Shown here: positions 10,404 through 19,749 of the stretch, piece after piece
How positions within the stretch are numbered: the stretch's first letter is position 1
Layout of the letters: every line of letters starts with the position of its first letter
Origin: a bacterium
Lineage (GTDB): Bacteria > 4484-113 > JAFGCY01
Length of the DNA: 60,066 nt
Reading direction: 5' to 3'
NCBI GenBank assembly: GCA_020849855.1
Contig: JADZFO010000026.1
Span: 1 to 60,066, forward strand
Notes under the pieces: generated by a model
The model's input: only the letters and a program-made list of their open reading frames with translations
Databases searched by the model: none
Told to the model about the DNA's origin: nothing
Position numbers and translations under genes: made by a program

Positions 10404-10409
10404 TATACT
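10404..10409 (+). promoter_or_regulatory. -10 TATACT of the DUF302 gene
   Basis: GGC-TATACT followed by a leader of about 20 bases with TTGGAGG before the ATG at 10437. The box faces the queD promoter, so the two genes are divergently controlled within about 90 bases. Confidence 0.6.
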
Positions 10410-10436
10410 TGGGTGACCATATTGGAGGAAGAGAGT

Positions 10437-11054
10437 ATGTACAAGACCCTCTTTGCACTTGTCGCCGCAGCGCTGTGTACAACGCTGCTGGCTGGTCAGC
10501 CAGTTACCGCCCGGGCCGAGGATGCGCCCAGCGTCGCCCCTGCCGCGGCTTCCACCGCCGCCGCCCCTGAGCTGAGCCAGGAAGAGATCAGCCTCATCAT
10601 TTCCGGACTTGAGCAGGCTATAGCCGCTACGCCCGAGATGGGCCACACCGCCAGTGCTGATTCCCAGCACAGCTACTTCATTTCCAGGACTCTCGACACC
10701 GGCTTTGACGACACGGTGACCAAGCTGAAGGAAGCTCTGGCCGCCGAGAAGTTCGCGGTGCTCACCGAGATCGACCTGCAGGCCAAGTTCAAGGAAAAGC
10801 TGCAGGTTGATATCCCCCGCTACACCATCTTCGGCGCCTGCGGCGCGAAGTGGGCGCACGCCATCTGGGAGAAGGAATTCCACATCGGCGCGCTGATGCC
10901 CTGCAATGTGGTGGTGGCCGAACTGCCCGACGGCCGCACGGAGGTCTTCTTCAAGGATCCCTCGCAGCTGCCGATGGCCACCAACAACCCGGAGATCGCC
11001 GCGACCGCGCAGACCGTGCGCGAGAGCGTCGAGCGGGTCCTGGCCGCGCTCTAG
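10437..11054 (+). CDS. Exported DUF302-family protein
   Basis: The ATG at 10437 has GGAGG about eight bases upstream, and this start gives a clean signal peptide (1-27, ending VTARAED). An Ala/Pro/Ser linker follows. From about residue 80 the sequence matches the DUF302 domain: FDDTVTKLKEALAAEKFAVL, then FKEKLQVDI, FGACGAKWAHAIWEKE, GALMPCNVVVAELPDGR and EVFFKDP. DUF302 proteins are small, often envelope-located, with unproven function; some are linked to heavy-metal or sulfur metabolism. The two Cys (in FGACGA and MPCNV) are family-typical. 205 residues in all. Confidence 0.88.
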   Translation: MYKTLFALVAAALCTTLLAGQPVTARAEDAPSVAPAAASTAAAPELSQEEISLIISGLEQAIAATPEMGHTASADSQHSYFISRTLDTGFDDTVTKLKEALAAEKFAVLTEIDLQAKFKEKLQVDIPRYTIFGACGAKWAHAIWEKEFHIGALMPCNVVVAELPDGRTEVFFKDPSQLPMATNNPEIAATAQTVRESVERVLAAL

Positions 11055-11215
11055 GCCTCAAACCCCAGATTCTGACGGGCCGCCAGCCGGGCTGAGCTTC
11101 GGCACGGCCGGCGGTATCCATGTAATTCTGTGCAACTGGTTCCCTTGGCCCGCGCGCCCGGTGTTAAAGTGCTGCTGGTATTACTCGGCGGCCCGCGCCG
11201 CCTGAGGAGCGGACC

Positions 11216-12790
11216 ATGCGCAATCTCGCATTTCTACTTTCCGCGCTGGCGTTGCTGCTGGCGCTTGTGAGCAGCTGCGGCGGCGGGGCCTCCATTGACG
11301 GCCCGGCGCAGGGCGGCGGCGATCTGAGCCCCGCGCTGTGGAACAGCTACAGCCACGGCAGCCTGGCCCCGGCGGGCGATTCCAGCCTGCCCGCCTTCCC
11401 GAGGGAGGACGGCAGCCGCGCGGCTTCAGCCAACGACAGCCACAGCGTGCTGGGCGCGGACTATATCCTGACCTGGCGCAGCATTGAGCAGGGCGATGCG
11501 CTGCTGATCAACAACGGCGATGTGCCACCCGGCGAGCCGCAGATCGGCTGGGCCGAGTACCAGATCGGCGGGTTGGCCGGCCTGCAGGCGCTTTCACTGA
11601 ACGTGCAGGCGCAGCCGCAGGGCCTGGACCAGAGCTACTTCGTGGCCCTGGCCAACTTCAGCACGATGTCCTGGCAGTGGTTTGGCCCCAGCAGCCTGCC
11701 CGAGATGCAGATCGACCTGAGCCAGGACAACGGCAGCTTCATCAGCAACCTGGGCAACCTTTACTTCGTGGTGCTCTGCGACGGCCAGAACACGGCGCTG
11801 CACACCCAGAGCACCGTGGTGACCGGCGAGGGCAATGGCGGCCTGCTGCCCGGCGCGCCCGTCGGGCTGAACGCCTCCAAGGGCGCCTTCCCGGACGGCG
11901 TGTCTCTGGTCTGGGGCCCCGGCGTGGGGGCCGACTTCTATGAGGTCCAGCGCCGGGATGTCTATGCCTTCCCCGGGCCGGATGGCCAGGGCGCCGTGGG
12001 CGAGTGGATGACCATCGGCGCGGCCCAGCTTACCGACTACTTCGACCCCAACCTGCCGCCGGGAGTGCCCTTTGACTACCGCGTGCGCTCGGTGAACCAG
12101 AACGGCCACAGCGCCTGGAGCAATATCGACCAGGGCTTCGCCTTCGGGCCGCCGCCGCCGGGCGAGGGCTATCCCCTGCAGGGCACGGTCTTTGGCTACA
12201 GCGACAACAGCAATGACCCCGGCGGCCAGGGCGTGATCCCGCTGGCCGGCGCGGTGCTGACCGTGGTCAGCGACGACGCCAATGTGGCCATGACGACAAT
12301 CACGGATGAGAACGGCTTTTACTTCGTCGAGCAGCTCATGCCGGGCAACTACACGGTGAGCTGCTACCTCGAGGGCTGGAACTTCAACCCGCCGCAGGTC
12401 TTCTTTGGCGTCGGGCCGAACATGCCCCCGGCCTGGGTCGACTTCTTTGGCGACCAGGGCAACGGCGGTGGCGGTGGCGGCGGCGGCGAGACCGGCATGG
12501 GCGTGCATGGCTATGTCTACGGCGTGGACCAGAACGGCGACCCGAACATCGGCATGACCCCGCTGGAGGGCGCGCTGCTGAACGTGACCGGCGCCGACGG
12601 GCAGCTGATCATGACCCTGAGCAGCGGACCCGACGGCTTCTACCAGTTCCAGCAGCTTCCGGCCGGCGCTTATCTGCTGAGCTGCGAGGCGGAGGGCTGG
12701 ATTGTGAACACGCCGCCCCTGCCGTTCCAGGTGGGCGATGTGGTGCCGGATATACGCTATGACTTCTTCGCCAGCCAGCTCCAGCAGTAA
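11216..12790 (+). CDS. Lipoprotein with fibronectin-like and carboxypeptidase-regulatory-like domains
   Basis: A lipoprotein signal ends at Cys21 (ALVSSCGGG). TGAGGAG precedes the ATG by about seven bases. After an N-terminal beta-rich region, residues about 215-305 read as a fibronectin type III module (LNASKGAFPDGVSLVW, FYEVQRRD, DYRVRSVNQNGHSAWSN). Two carboxypeptidase-regulatory/SdrD-B-like modules follow (AGAVLTVVSDD, TDENGFYFVEQLMPGNYT; then EGALLNVTG, GPDGFYQFQQLPAGAYLLS), joined by a Gly-only linker near 418-426. It probably acts as a surface or periplasmic scaffold. No enzyme domain is seen. A strong terminator follows. Confidence 0.85.
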   Translation: MRNLAFLLSALALLLALVSSCGGGASIDGPAQGGGDLSPALWNSYSHGSLAPAGDSSLPAFPREDGSRAASANDSHSVLGADYILTWRSIEQGDALLINNGDVPPGEPQIGWAEYQIGGLAGLQALSLNVQAQPQGLDQSYFVALANFSTMSWQWFGPSSLPEMQIDLSQDNGSFISNLGNLYFVVLCDGQNTALHTQSTVVTGEGNGGLLPGAPVGLNASKGAFPDGVSLVWGPGVGADFYEVQRRDVYAFPGPDGQGAVGEWMTIGAAQLTDYFDPNLPPGVPFDYRVRSVNQNGHSAWSNIDQGFAFGPPPPGEGYPLQGTVFGYSDNSNDPGGQGVIPLAGAVLTVVSDDANVAMTTITDENGFYFVEQLMPGNYTVSCYLEGWNFNPPQVFFGVGPNMPPAWVDFFGDQGNGGGGGGGGETGMGVHGYVYGVDQNGDPNIGMTPLEGALLNVTGADGQLIMTLSSGPDGFYQFQQLPAGAYLLSCEAEGWIVNTPPLPFQVGDVVPDIRYDFFASQLQQ

Positions 12791-12813
12791 TGCCGGGCTG
12801 GTGTTGAAAGGAC

Positions 12814-12843
12814 GGGGCCGCTGAACAGCGGCCCCTTTTTTTT
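12814..12843 (+). terminator. Rho-independent terminator of the domain-rich lipoprotein
   Basis: GGGGCCGCTGAACAGCGGCCCC forms a nine-pair stem followed by eight T residues. Confidence 0.92.
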
Positions 12844-12890
12844 CATTTTGCTTACTGTGCGTTCGCCCCGCCTGTGTCCTGTCCGACGGT

Positions 12891-13628
12891 TTAGCCCGGC
12901 TGGCCGGCATGGGTCAGCACGGCGGCCTCGGCGCGCTTCAGGTCATCGGGCGTGCCGGTGTCATACCACCAGCCGCGCAGGGGCAGGGCCTTCACCGGGC
13001 AGCCCATGCGGATCAGCTCGCTGATGGCGTCGGTGATCTCGTACTCGCCGCGGGCGCTGGGCCCTATGTGGCTGATGGCCTCGTAGATCTTCGGCGTGAA
13101 GAAGTCGATTCCCACCACGGCCAGGTTGCTTTTGGGCTGCTGGGGCTTTTCCTCCAGCTCGGTGACGAAGTAGTCCTCGCCCAGCACCGCCACGCCGCAG
13201 GCCCGCGGATCGGGCATCTCGATGGTGTGGATCAGCGCGCAGTCGCCGTGCTCGGCCCGCAGGCGTTCCCACTCGGCAAGCGCGCCGTGGAGGGTCTCGG
13301 AAAAAATGTTGTCGCAAAAGAGCAGCACAAAGTCCTCGCCGGCGGTGAAGTCCTTCGCGCAGTTGACGGCGTGGGCCAGGCCCAGGGGCTGCTCCTGGCG
13401 GATGAAGGTGAAGCTGCAGCGCCCGCTGTAATCCGCGAGGCCCTCGCGCAGCTCCTGCTCGTTGCTGCTGACGACAAGGCCGATGTCGTTGATCTCGACC
13501 TGCTGCAGCTTCTCCAGCGGATAGCTGATCAGCGGACGCCCGGCCAGGGGCACCATGGCCTTCGAGCGGTCAGCGGTGAGCGCGCCAAGACGCGTGCCGC
13601 GGCCGGCGGCGAGGATCAGACCCTTCAT
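12891..13628 (-). CDS. Sugar-phosphate nucleotidyltransferase (NDP-sugar pyrophosphorylase)
   Basis: The N-terminal signature AAGRGTRLGALTADRSKAMV contains the nucleotide-binding GxGTR loop and the catalytic Lys of the NTP-transferase fold. QPLGLAHAV, the metal-binding CDNIF, and ELEEKPQQPKSN complete the family pattern. 245 residues, no hexapeptide tail, so RfbA/GalF-sized; glucose-1-phosphate thymidylyl- or uridylyltransferase is most likely, but the sugar and base are not determined. Its ATG overlaps the stop of galactokinase (ATGA), the third step of an operon with the glycosidase at 18960: release of sugar, 1-phosphorylation, activation to NDP-sugar. Confidence 0.92.
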   Translation of the reverse strand: MKGLILAAGRGTRLGALTADRSKAMVPLAGRPLISYPLEKLQQVEINDIGLVVSSNEQELREGLADYSGRCSFTFIRQEQPLGLAHAVNCAKDFTAGEDFVLLFCDNIFSETLHGALAEWERLRAEHGDCALIHTIEMPDPRACGVAVLGEDYFVTELEEKPQQPKSNLAVVGIDFFTPKIYEAISHIGPSARGEYEITDAISELIRMGCPVKALPLRGWWYDTGTPDDLKRAEAAVLTHAGQPG

Positions 13629-15079
13629 GGCTGCAGTACCTTCACTTCAGCTAGATCGTCATTATCTGCCAGGAAGTTCAACACAGGCTGCCCCGGGGCA
13701 GTGAAGTCGCTGCCGGCGGGCCAGAGCAGGGCGCCTGCTGAAGGCTCGACTTCCAGCACGCGCAGCTCTTCCAGCAGGCCGTCCTCAACCAGGCTCTGCA
13801 GGCAGGCCAGATCGGCATCGGCGCTGAAGAGGGCCAGCACGCAGCCGCCAAAACCACCGCCATGGATGCGCGCCCCGCGGCTGCCCGGCAGGGCGGCCAG
13901 GGCCCTGACCAGGGCGTCGATGCGCGGGGTCGAGACTTCATAGTTCAGGCCCAGCGAGGCATGGCTGAGGCTGATGCCCAGGGTCAGCATCGGCAGGTCC
14001 GCGGCGAGCAGGTCCGCGGCGAAGGTCTCGGTGCGGGTCTGCTCGGTGATGACATGGCTGAAGCGCGCCTGCAGCGGCGCCGGCAGGGCCGCCGAGCGGC
14101 GCAGCAGCTCATGGGCTGGCAGCTCGCGCCAGTGCGGGGCCTCGGGCGCGTTTGTGGCGTCTGCCTCAGTCTCAGCCTCAGGGGAAGGGCCCAGCTCAGG
14201 CTCGATCATTGAGGCGGCGAAACTGATGGCCTCATGCTCGTCCTCAGCCACTGCCGCCTGGCCGTGGGGCTCAAGCAGGGTCAGGCGCGCCCGGGCCTGC
14301 CTGACGCGCTCGGCGCTGCGGGCGCGGCTGAGCTCCAGCAGGCTGGCCGCATCGCCCATGCTGAGCCCGGCGAGCTGCATCGCGCGCTCCAGCTCCGCGC
14401 GGCGCTCGTTATAACCCGAGGCGCCCAGCTCACGCTTCTCGCCGGAATCGATGAGCAGGATGCGCAGCTGGCCGCCTGGGAAGGGCCGGTAGCTGTAGTC
14501 CAGGCTGCGGCAGTCCAGCAGCAGGACCTCGCCGGGGCGGCCGCAGAGCGAGGCGTACTGGTCCAGCAGGCCGCAGCGGGTGCCAAGGGCCTTCTGCTCT
14601 GCAAGCTGGCAGGCGCGGGCCAGGGCGGCTGGGCCGGGGGGACGCCAGGCCTCGGCCGCGCCGCCGGGCTGCTGCTCGCAGGCCAGCATGGCACCGGCCA
14701 GGGCCAGCTCATAGGCCGCCGAGGAGGACAGGCCCATGCCGGCCGGCAGGTCGCTGACTACCATGATGTCGTATGGTCTATGCAGACCTATATTCTCCTG
14801 CAGATGGTAAGCGAGGCGCAGGAAGCGCTCGCCGCCGTCGGCCGCGCAGACATGCCAGAGGCTGGGGTAGTCGGCGGACTGCAGGCGGCTGAGCCTGGCT
14901 GTGCCGGGGGCGATGGCGACGGTGACGCCATACTGCAGCGCGAAGGGCAGGCACTGGCCGCCGGCGTAGTCGATGTGCTCGCCGATCAGGTTGGCCCGGC
15001 CGGGGGCGCAGGCGCAGGCACTCGCCGGGCGGCCGTAATGCTCCTCAAAGGCCTGCGCGGCTTGCTGCGGGCTGATCAC
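13625..15079 (-). CDS. galK: Galactokinase-type GHMP kinase with acidic insertion
   Basis: A GHMP kinase that phosphorylates galactose or a related sugar at C1. Galactokinase signature GRANLIGEHIDYAGG at residues 27-41, the ATP-loop LPAGMGLSSSAAYEL, and motif III IHGGGFGGCVLA are intact. The GTG at 15079 overlaps the previous stop codon (GTGA) and lies seven bases after TATACT, so it may be both co-transcribed and separately started. At 484 residues it is longer than usual (about 390) because of an insert near residues 285-330 rich in Glu/Ala (e.g. GPSPEAETEADATN). Substrate could be galactose or arabinose; the neighbouring exported glycosidase supports sugar salvage. Confidence 0.9.
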   Translation of the reverse strand: MISPQQAAQAFEEHYGRPASACACAPGRANLIGEHIDYAGGQCLPFALQYGVTVAIAPGTARLSRLQSADYPSLWHVCAADGGERFLRLAYHLQENIGLHRPYDIMVVSDLPAGMGLSSSAAYELALAGAMLACEQQPGGAAEAWRPPGPAALARACQLAEQKALGTRCGLLDQYASLCGRPGEVLLLDCRSLDYSYRPFPGGQLRILLIDSGEKRELGASGYNERRAELERAMQLAGLSMGDAASLLELSRARSAERVRQARARLTLLEPHGQAAVAEDEHEAISFAASMIEPELGPSPEAETEADATNAPEAPHWRELPAHELLRRSAALPAPLQARFSHVITEQTRTETFAADLLAADLPMLTLGISLSHASLGLNYEVSTPRIDALVRALAALPGSRGARIHGGGFGGCVLALFSADADLACLQSLVEDGLLEELRVLEVEPSAGALLWPAGSDFTAPGQPVLNFLADNDDLAEVKVLQP

Positions 15080-18000
15080 CGAGCGAAGTATAACAAGGCA
15101 CAGTCCCAGAAGTTCCAGCTGACACCGCCATTCGCGGCGCGCCAGTCGGTGAGCCACATGGCCTCGGAGAGTGCCGGCTGCTGCGGGCCGCTGCTGTCGA
15201 AGTCGGAGATGAACACGCCAAAACCGCAGCAGAGACCGGGCCGGGGCTCGAGGAAGGGCAGGCTGCTGAGCGGCAGGGCCAGCTCGAAGTCGTAGCCGCG
15301 CCCGTCCGCATGCAGGCGGACCTGGCAGCGCGCGCCGGGGACTTCGCCGTAAAAGCCCTTGTAGTCCTCTGACCACTTCATGCTGGCCAGGGGCGCGGCG
15401 CTGCCGCCGATGCGCTGCACCAGAGGCCGCGCGGCGGCAAGGGCTGCCGGCAGTGCGGCGCCGGAGGTGCTGATGCCGCCCTCGCACTCTGAAGGATCCG
15501 TGCAGAAGGGCGCGAGGGCGATCCAGTAGTCGTCGGCCTGCCAGAGGTTCTTGTCGACAGGGCCACTGGGATAGACGGCCTTTGTGCTGTCCAGGCGGGC
15601 GTCGAAGACGAAGTTGATCCGCTCGCTCTGCCACAGGCCGCCGGGCAGAAGCTGGTCGTCAAGCATGGTGCCGGCGATGTAGAGATAGCGCTCGTCATAG
15701 CCGAAGTTCAGGCTCAGGCCGGCGTCGCCGCAGCCGGGGCTGAAGCTGCCGCTGAGGATATGCGCGTCCGCGGGCAGCAGGCCGAGGCTGGGGTAGGGCG
15801 GCCACTCGGAGGGCTGGCGGCCGTCCCAGGGCCTGAGCACGCCGTCGAGCTGCGGGCTCATGAAGCGGGCGGCGGGCAGCTCGGGCATGGAGAGCTCGCG
15901 GCCGCTCAGCCAGGCGCCGATGCTCTGCACGGGCGAGATGCTGTGCTGGCTGGCGCTGGCGCCGGCCGGGCTGCCGGGGGCCGGGGCGTAGCTGAGCTTG
16001 ACGCTGCCGGGGGCCAGCAGCAGGGCTTCCCAGTTGTCGCGCTGCAGCGGCAGGTACAGCTCCCGGCCGGGCTCCAGGCGCAGGCTGCTTTCGAAGGCCG
16101 CGGCGGGTGGAAGCTGGCCGGCGCTGGCCAGCAGCTTCTGCACTGTGTTGTAGTCGCTGGCGAGTTTCAGATCGCAGGTGTAAGTGCCCGGCGGACCATC
16201 GATGCGCAGCATTAGCCCGGGCTCGAAGCGCGCCTCCGGGCCGAAGCTGTTGCTGCGGTTCGGGCGCAGCTCAGCTTGCAGTTCCCAGGCCGGGCGCAGG
16301 TCGGCCTCCTGCAGCACAACTCCGCCGGCTGCCTTGTAGTCCGCCATGAGCTGCAGCATCTCGGGCGACTCCCAGAAGGCGGCGGTCTTGAAGGTCCGCC
16401 GGTCGGAGAGCTTCACGTCGCGGTCAAGGTAGAAGAAAGGCACGAGGTAGTCCACATCGCCCTCTTCCCACAGCAGCGCATGCCGCAGGTCGTCAACTGT
16501 GATCGGCAGGCCGATGTCCCAGGCCGTGATGTTCTCAGGGGCGACGGTCGCCAGTCTGTAGTCCGAAGCGATGACATCCTTGTAGTGGTTGTCGCGGGTC
16601 AGGACGAGGAGCTCTGTGGAGCGGGGGCAATCAAACTGCCTGCCGCTTGAGATGTCAGAAGCGCCATCGGGGCGCCCATCGGGATCAGGCCTGTGCTTCA
16701 GATACCTTGAGATGGCGAAGTAGTTCACTCCACTTTCCCATGGTCTTATGCGATTGATGCGGCCATAGATTGTCACCGGGCTTCGATGCGCTACTTCACT
16801 AGTGTATGGGCCAAACAAGGGCAGTTCTCCTTTGAACTCGGGCAAGCGGTACGATCCATAGCTATCTCCAAGCCAGGAGGCGTTGTAGGACTCAATATCT
16901 TTGGAAAGCTGTGGTTCCGCGGGTGCTGTCAGCTGCAGGCGGCTCACACGGGTAGGTTGGCCATAGACTTCGCACCACGAAGCATCAGGATCTGCCATCT
17001 CCATGATTGAGAGAAGCTCTTCCTCTGAGTAGCGTCCGTAGCCTGCTCTTCCAAGTGCACAAAGCCAGCCTGCTGGTGCGTGACCAGTAACAAAGTTGCT
17101 TTCAGGCGTTGTCCCAGTCATGCCAGCCCAGTCGTAACTGGTCCAGAGCAGGGCATAGACAGAGTCAGGATCCGCTCCAGTTTGATAGTCGAAGGCAAAG
17201 GGAGCCAATCGGATGTTGGAGAAGAAGCCCTGGAAGAGCTGGTTTGTTGTCGGGCTTCTTGCGGGCCCGAGGAATTCAGCAAGGATCGAGGTCATCGTCC
17301 CGGCAAGTAAGTGGGCAGCCTCCTCTTCGTACGCCTGACCCATCTCCCCCGCCATCTCAGCCAGGGCCTTCGCCGCCTCGCGGTGCAGCATCGTGTTGTC
17401 ACGGTTGAAGAAGTCCGTGGGGATATAGCCGTTGGGGTAGCCCAGGGGCTTGCCGGAGCCGGGCTCTGCGCCGTCTTCTGTGGTGTCGTTGTCGAAGGTG
17501 GAGTACAGCGCGCCGTGGGCATAGGTCTCGTCGCCGTGGAATTTGACGCCGTAAGTCGGGTCGAAGGCCATGCCGAAGAGGTTGCGCTTCAGGTAGGGCC
17601 AGGCCTCGGCGACAAAGCCGTCGTCGGGCAGTCCCGCATCCCGCCGCGCCTTCCAGTACCAGTAGTGCTGCAGCACGATCAGGCTCGGCACCTCGGCGTG
17701 TTCAACGGCGACAGCGTCCCATGTGGGTGTAGGGCCCGCAGAAATGCGGGCCATCTCCACGGGCCGCTTTTCAGCGGTCCCTACGGGCTCCTGCACAGCA
17801 CTCACATCTACGTCCAGCGGGAATGACATGCGGCAGGCGCCGAGCTTCCAGCTCGCCTTGCGGTGATAAGTCAGCATCCGCCGCACCTCATCGAAGCGGC
17901 CGTTCTCGAGGTAGCACAGCAGCGGGCCGGTCGTGTCCCGGACCCAGTAGCCGTGGTAGCTGACCATCGGCGCCACGCCACCGCTGGCCGCGTCGCGCTG

Positions 18001-18960
18001 GGTCTCGATGATCACCGGCACCTGCAGCATCAGGTCGTCCAGCTTCTGGTTGCCGGTGTCGAAGCGCCGGGTCTGCGCGGACCAGGATTGCCAGTGGGAA
18101 TAAGCCACTTGTGGTGCAGTCTCATCATCAACAGGCGGGTCAGTTCGGCTGGCCTCGCCATCCCGCCAGAAGTCCAGGGCAACTCTCGAGTGGAGGCAGG
18201 GTCGACCATTGAACTCCTCAGGGACACAGCTAATAAAGTAGCTTCCATCAGTTTGACTAGCCTGCCATCCGCCGCAAAGGCAATCGTGAATCACCAGTCG
18301 CTTCCCTGGTATCCACCAGTCGCCATTCGGTTGCAGGTCTGGCTTGTAAGCCGGGGTGAAGCGAATGCAGAGCGAGTCCAGCTCTGCGGGCGGTCCAAAG
18401 ACGTACGTGTCACGGATTAGGTACGGGTAGTCAGGCAGTGCATAGCTCATGCTATACAAAGCCCAATCACCTCCACGCTGGATGGTCCGCACCATTGCTG
18501 CGCCGCGTAAAACCTGGATGGATTGCTGGTTCCAGTTTGCAATGATGGGGCTGGCATGTTCTGCGTCGGGAAGGGTCATATAGTCAACTTGCAACATCGG
18601 CATGTGCCAAAGGCTAAGGGTCACATCCGGCCACTCGCCCTCGGCCCACCACTCTGTCTCGCCGCCGGGCGTATGGGTCTGGTAGCCCGGGCCGGTGATG
18701 CCGCGCAGGGTGTTGAAGTCTTCGCTGACGCCAAGGTGCGCGAAGCAAATACCGTTGCCGACGGGGTAGCAGCCATGGCGACCCTGGTAGGGATAGGCTG
18801 CATCGACGAGGCCCCAGGAGGAGTACTGATCCTCGCGGAAACCGAAGGGGTCCAGCGCGGCGGGGTCGGTGGCGGAGCTCGCCGGGCTGGAGTCAGCGGC
18901 GGCGATGGACGGCAATGCGAGCAGCGAGAAGATCGTGACTAGCGACAAGAGGTGACGCAT
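15076..18960 (-). CDS. Exported (alpha/alpha)6-barrel glycosidase with C-terminal CBM9-like domain
   Basis: 1294 residues with a signal peptide (1-21, SIAAADSS). The central region has the landmarks of six-hairpin glycosidases: SYHGYWVRDTTGPLLCYLENG, RRMLTYHRKASW and VLQHYWYWKARRD, then YGVKFHGDETYAHG. It is probably a new or distant member of the GH15/GH63/GH65-type clan. Residues from about 1080 look like a CBM9/DOMON carbohydrate-binding domain (NFGYDERYLYIAGTMLDD, FELALPLSSLPF, FGVFISDFD). A REP-like palindrome pair (17729-17784) is translated in frame as VGTAEKRPVEMARISAGP. CATAAT is eight bases before the ATG. First gene of the galK operon. Confidence 0.8.
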   Translation of the reverse strand: MRHLLSLVTIFSLLALPSIAAADSSPASSATDPAALDPFGFREDQYSSWGLVDAAYPYQGRHGCYPVGNGICFAHLGVSEDFNTLRGITGPGYQTHTPGGETEWWAEGEWPDVTLSLWHMPMLQVDYMTLPDAEHASPIIANWNQQSIQVLRGAAMVRTIQRGGDWALYSMSYALPDYPYLIRDTYVFGPPAELDSLCIRFTPAYKPDLQPNGDWWIPGKRLVIHDCLCGGWQASQTDGSYFISCVPEEFNGRPCLHSRVALDFWRDGEASRTDPPVDDETAPQVAYSHWQSWSAQTRRFDTGNQKLDDLMLQVPVIIETQRDAASGGVAPMVSYHGYWVRDTTGPLLCYLENGRFDEVRRMLTYHRKASWKLGACRMSFPLDVDVSAVQEPVGTAEKRPVEMARISAGPTPTWDAVAVEHAEVPSLIVLQHYWYWKARRDAGLPDDGFVAEAWPYLKRNLFGMAFDPTYGVKFHGDETYAHGALYSTFDNDTTEDGAEPGSGKPLGYPNGYIPTDFFNRDNTMLHREAAKALAEMAGEMGQAYEEEAAHLLAGTMTSILAEFLGPARSPTTNQLFQGFFSNIRLAPFAFDYQTGADPDSVYALLWTSYDWAGMTGTTPESNFVTGHAPAGWLCALGRAGYGRYSEEELLSIMEMADPDASWCEVYGQPTRVSRLQLTAPAEPQLSKDIESYNASWLGDSYGSYRLPEFKGELPLFGPYTSEVAHRSPVTIYGRINRIRPWESGVNYFAISRYLKHRPDPDGRPDGASDISSGRQFDCPRSTELLVLTRDNHYKDVIASDYRLATVAPENITAWDIGLPITVDDLRHALLWEEGDVDYLVPFFYLDRDVKLSDRRTFKTAAFWESPEMLQLMADYKAAGGVVLQEADLRPAWELQAELRPNRSNSFGPEARFEPGLMLRIDGPPGTYTCDLKLASDYNTVQKLLASAGQLPPAAAFESSLRLEPGRELYLPLQRDNWEALLLAPGSVKLSYAPAPGSPAGASASQHSISPVQSIGAWLSGRELSMPELPAARFMSPQLDGVLRPWDGRQPSEWPPYPSLGLLPADAHILSGSFSPGCGDAGLSLNFGYDERYLYIAGTMLDDQLLPGGLWQSERINFVFDARLDSTKAVYPSGPVDKNLWQADDYWIALAPFCTDPSECEGGISTSGAALPAALAAARPLVQRIGGSAAPLASMKWSEDYKGFYGEVPGARCQVRLHADGRGYDFELALPLSSLPFLEPRPGLCCGFGVFISDFDSSGPQQPALSEAMWLTDWRAANGGVSWNFWDCALLYFAR
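17729..17784. repeat. REP-like double palindrome inside a glycosidase gene
   Basis: GTAG, GGCCCGCAGAAATGCGGGCC, a short spacer, then GGGCCGCTTTTCAGCGGTCC and CTAC. The 56-base unit is almost identical to 21559-21613 in another glycosidase gene and is read in the same frame there. Confidence 0.9.
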
Positions 18961-18968
18961 GGCTGTGA

Positions 18969-18974
18969 ATTATG
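18969..18974 (-). promoter_or_regulatory. -10 CATAAT of the glycosidase-galK operon
   Basis: Minus strand TGC-CATAAT, eight bases before ATG 18960, no Shine-Dalgarno. Confidence 0.5.
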
Positions 18975-19027
18975 GCACTGCGACGCAGGAGATGACCGGC
19001 GCGCAGCGGTATGTCTGCCTCTCAATC

Positions 19028-19093
19028 GTAGGGGCGCACGGATGTGCGCCCATCCCAGGCCTCCCGCATATTAGGAGCGCACGGCTGCGCCCA
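19028..19093. repeat. REP-like palindromes upstream of RAYT copy 2, GGGCGCAC family
   Basis: GTAG-GGGCGCACGGATGTGCGCCC (19028-19051) and a shorter relative GGAGCGCACGGCTGCGCCC (about 19074-19092) between the divergent glycosidase and transposase. Confidence 0.85.
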
Positions 19094-19125
19094 AGCACGT
19101 TCTTGCGCATGGCACTGCATGGCGC

Positions 19126-19131
19126 TAGACT
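19126..19131 (+). promoter_or_regulatory. Leaderless -10 TAGACT of RAYT copy 2
   Basis: CGC-TAGACT, six bases, ATG 19138. Confidence 0.65.
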
Positions 19132-19137
19132 CAGCGC

Positions 19138-19719
19138 ATGGCTGACTTTCATCATCGTCGTTCGGTCAGGCTTAGCTATTGGGACTACAGCCGCCCGGGC
19201 TATTACTTCCTTACGATCTGCTGCCATCAGCGCCAGTGTTTGTTTGGTCGCATTGTTGATGGCGAGATGCAGCTCAGCGAGTATGGGCGCGTGGCTAAGG
19301 AAGAATTGCTGAAGTCAGTGGAAATCCGCCGGGAGCTATCCTTCGACTCGTTAGTGATCATGCCCAACCACATACACATCGTGGTGGTCATTAATCGAAG
19401 GGATGACGGCACTTTGGGCTACAGGAGAGAGGCGCTGACCCGCGAGAGACACTCTGTCAGCAGCTTCATCGCATCGCTTAAGTCAGTCGTGACGGCAAGG
19501 ATCAACACCATGCGCAGTACACCCGGCGTTCCAGTGTGGCAGAGGGGCTTTCACGACCACATTGTGCGCAGTGAGGCTTCACTGCTGGCGATACGCCAGT
19601 ACATACTGGACAACCCACGCCAGTGGGAACTCGACCGGCTGCACCCTGATGCTCCACCGGACGTGAGGGAAGAGATTGACCGCATCATTGAGCTGGACGC
19701 TCTGACTCCGCTGCTTTAG
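19138..19719 (+). CDS. REP-associated tyrosine transposase (RAYT), copy 2
   Basis: A 193-residue Y1 HUH nuclease. It has RPGYYFLTICCHQRQCLFG at the start, HUH motif MPNHIHIVV, GFHDHIVRSEASL, and the tyrosine helix YILDNPRQWELD. It is flanked on both sides by palindromes of the GGGCGCAC/GTGCGCCC family (19028-19093 and 19750-19861), the arrangement expected for a RAYT with its own REPs. The gene looks intact and is leaderless. It is about 35% of residues different from copy 3 by eye, so the two are not recent duplicates. Confidence 0.93.
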   Translation: MADFHHRRSVRLSYWDYSRPGYYFLTICCHQRQCLFGRIVDGEMQLSEYGRVAKEELLKSVEIRRELSFDSLVIMPNHIHIVVVINRRDDGTLGYRREALTRERHSVSSFIASLKSVVTARINTMRSTPGVPVWQRGFHDHIVRSEASLLAIRQYILDNPRQWELDRLHPDAPPDVREEIDRIIELDALTPLL

Positions 19720-19749
19720 CGCATTTACCAGGAGGCCGAAAGCAGATGC

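Noticed and set aside
10350-10883. Extension of the queD frame upstream
   Set aside because: The conserved QueD protein starts at 10349 with a -10 box at six bases; the upstream part overlaps the DUF302 gene.
11594-12910. 438-codon antisense open frame
   Set aside because: Lies opposite the domain-rich lipoprotein and its terminator; composition is that of a shadow frame.
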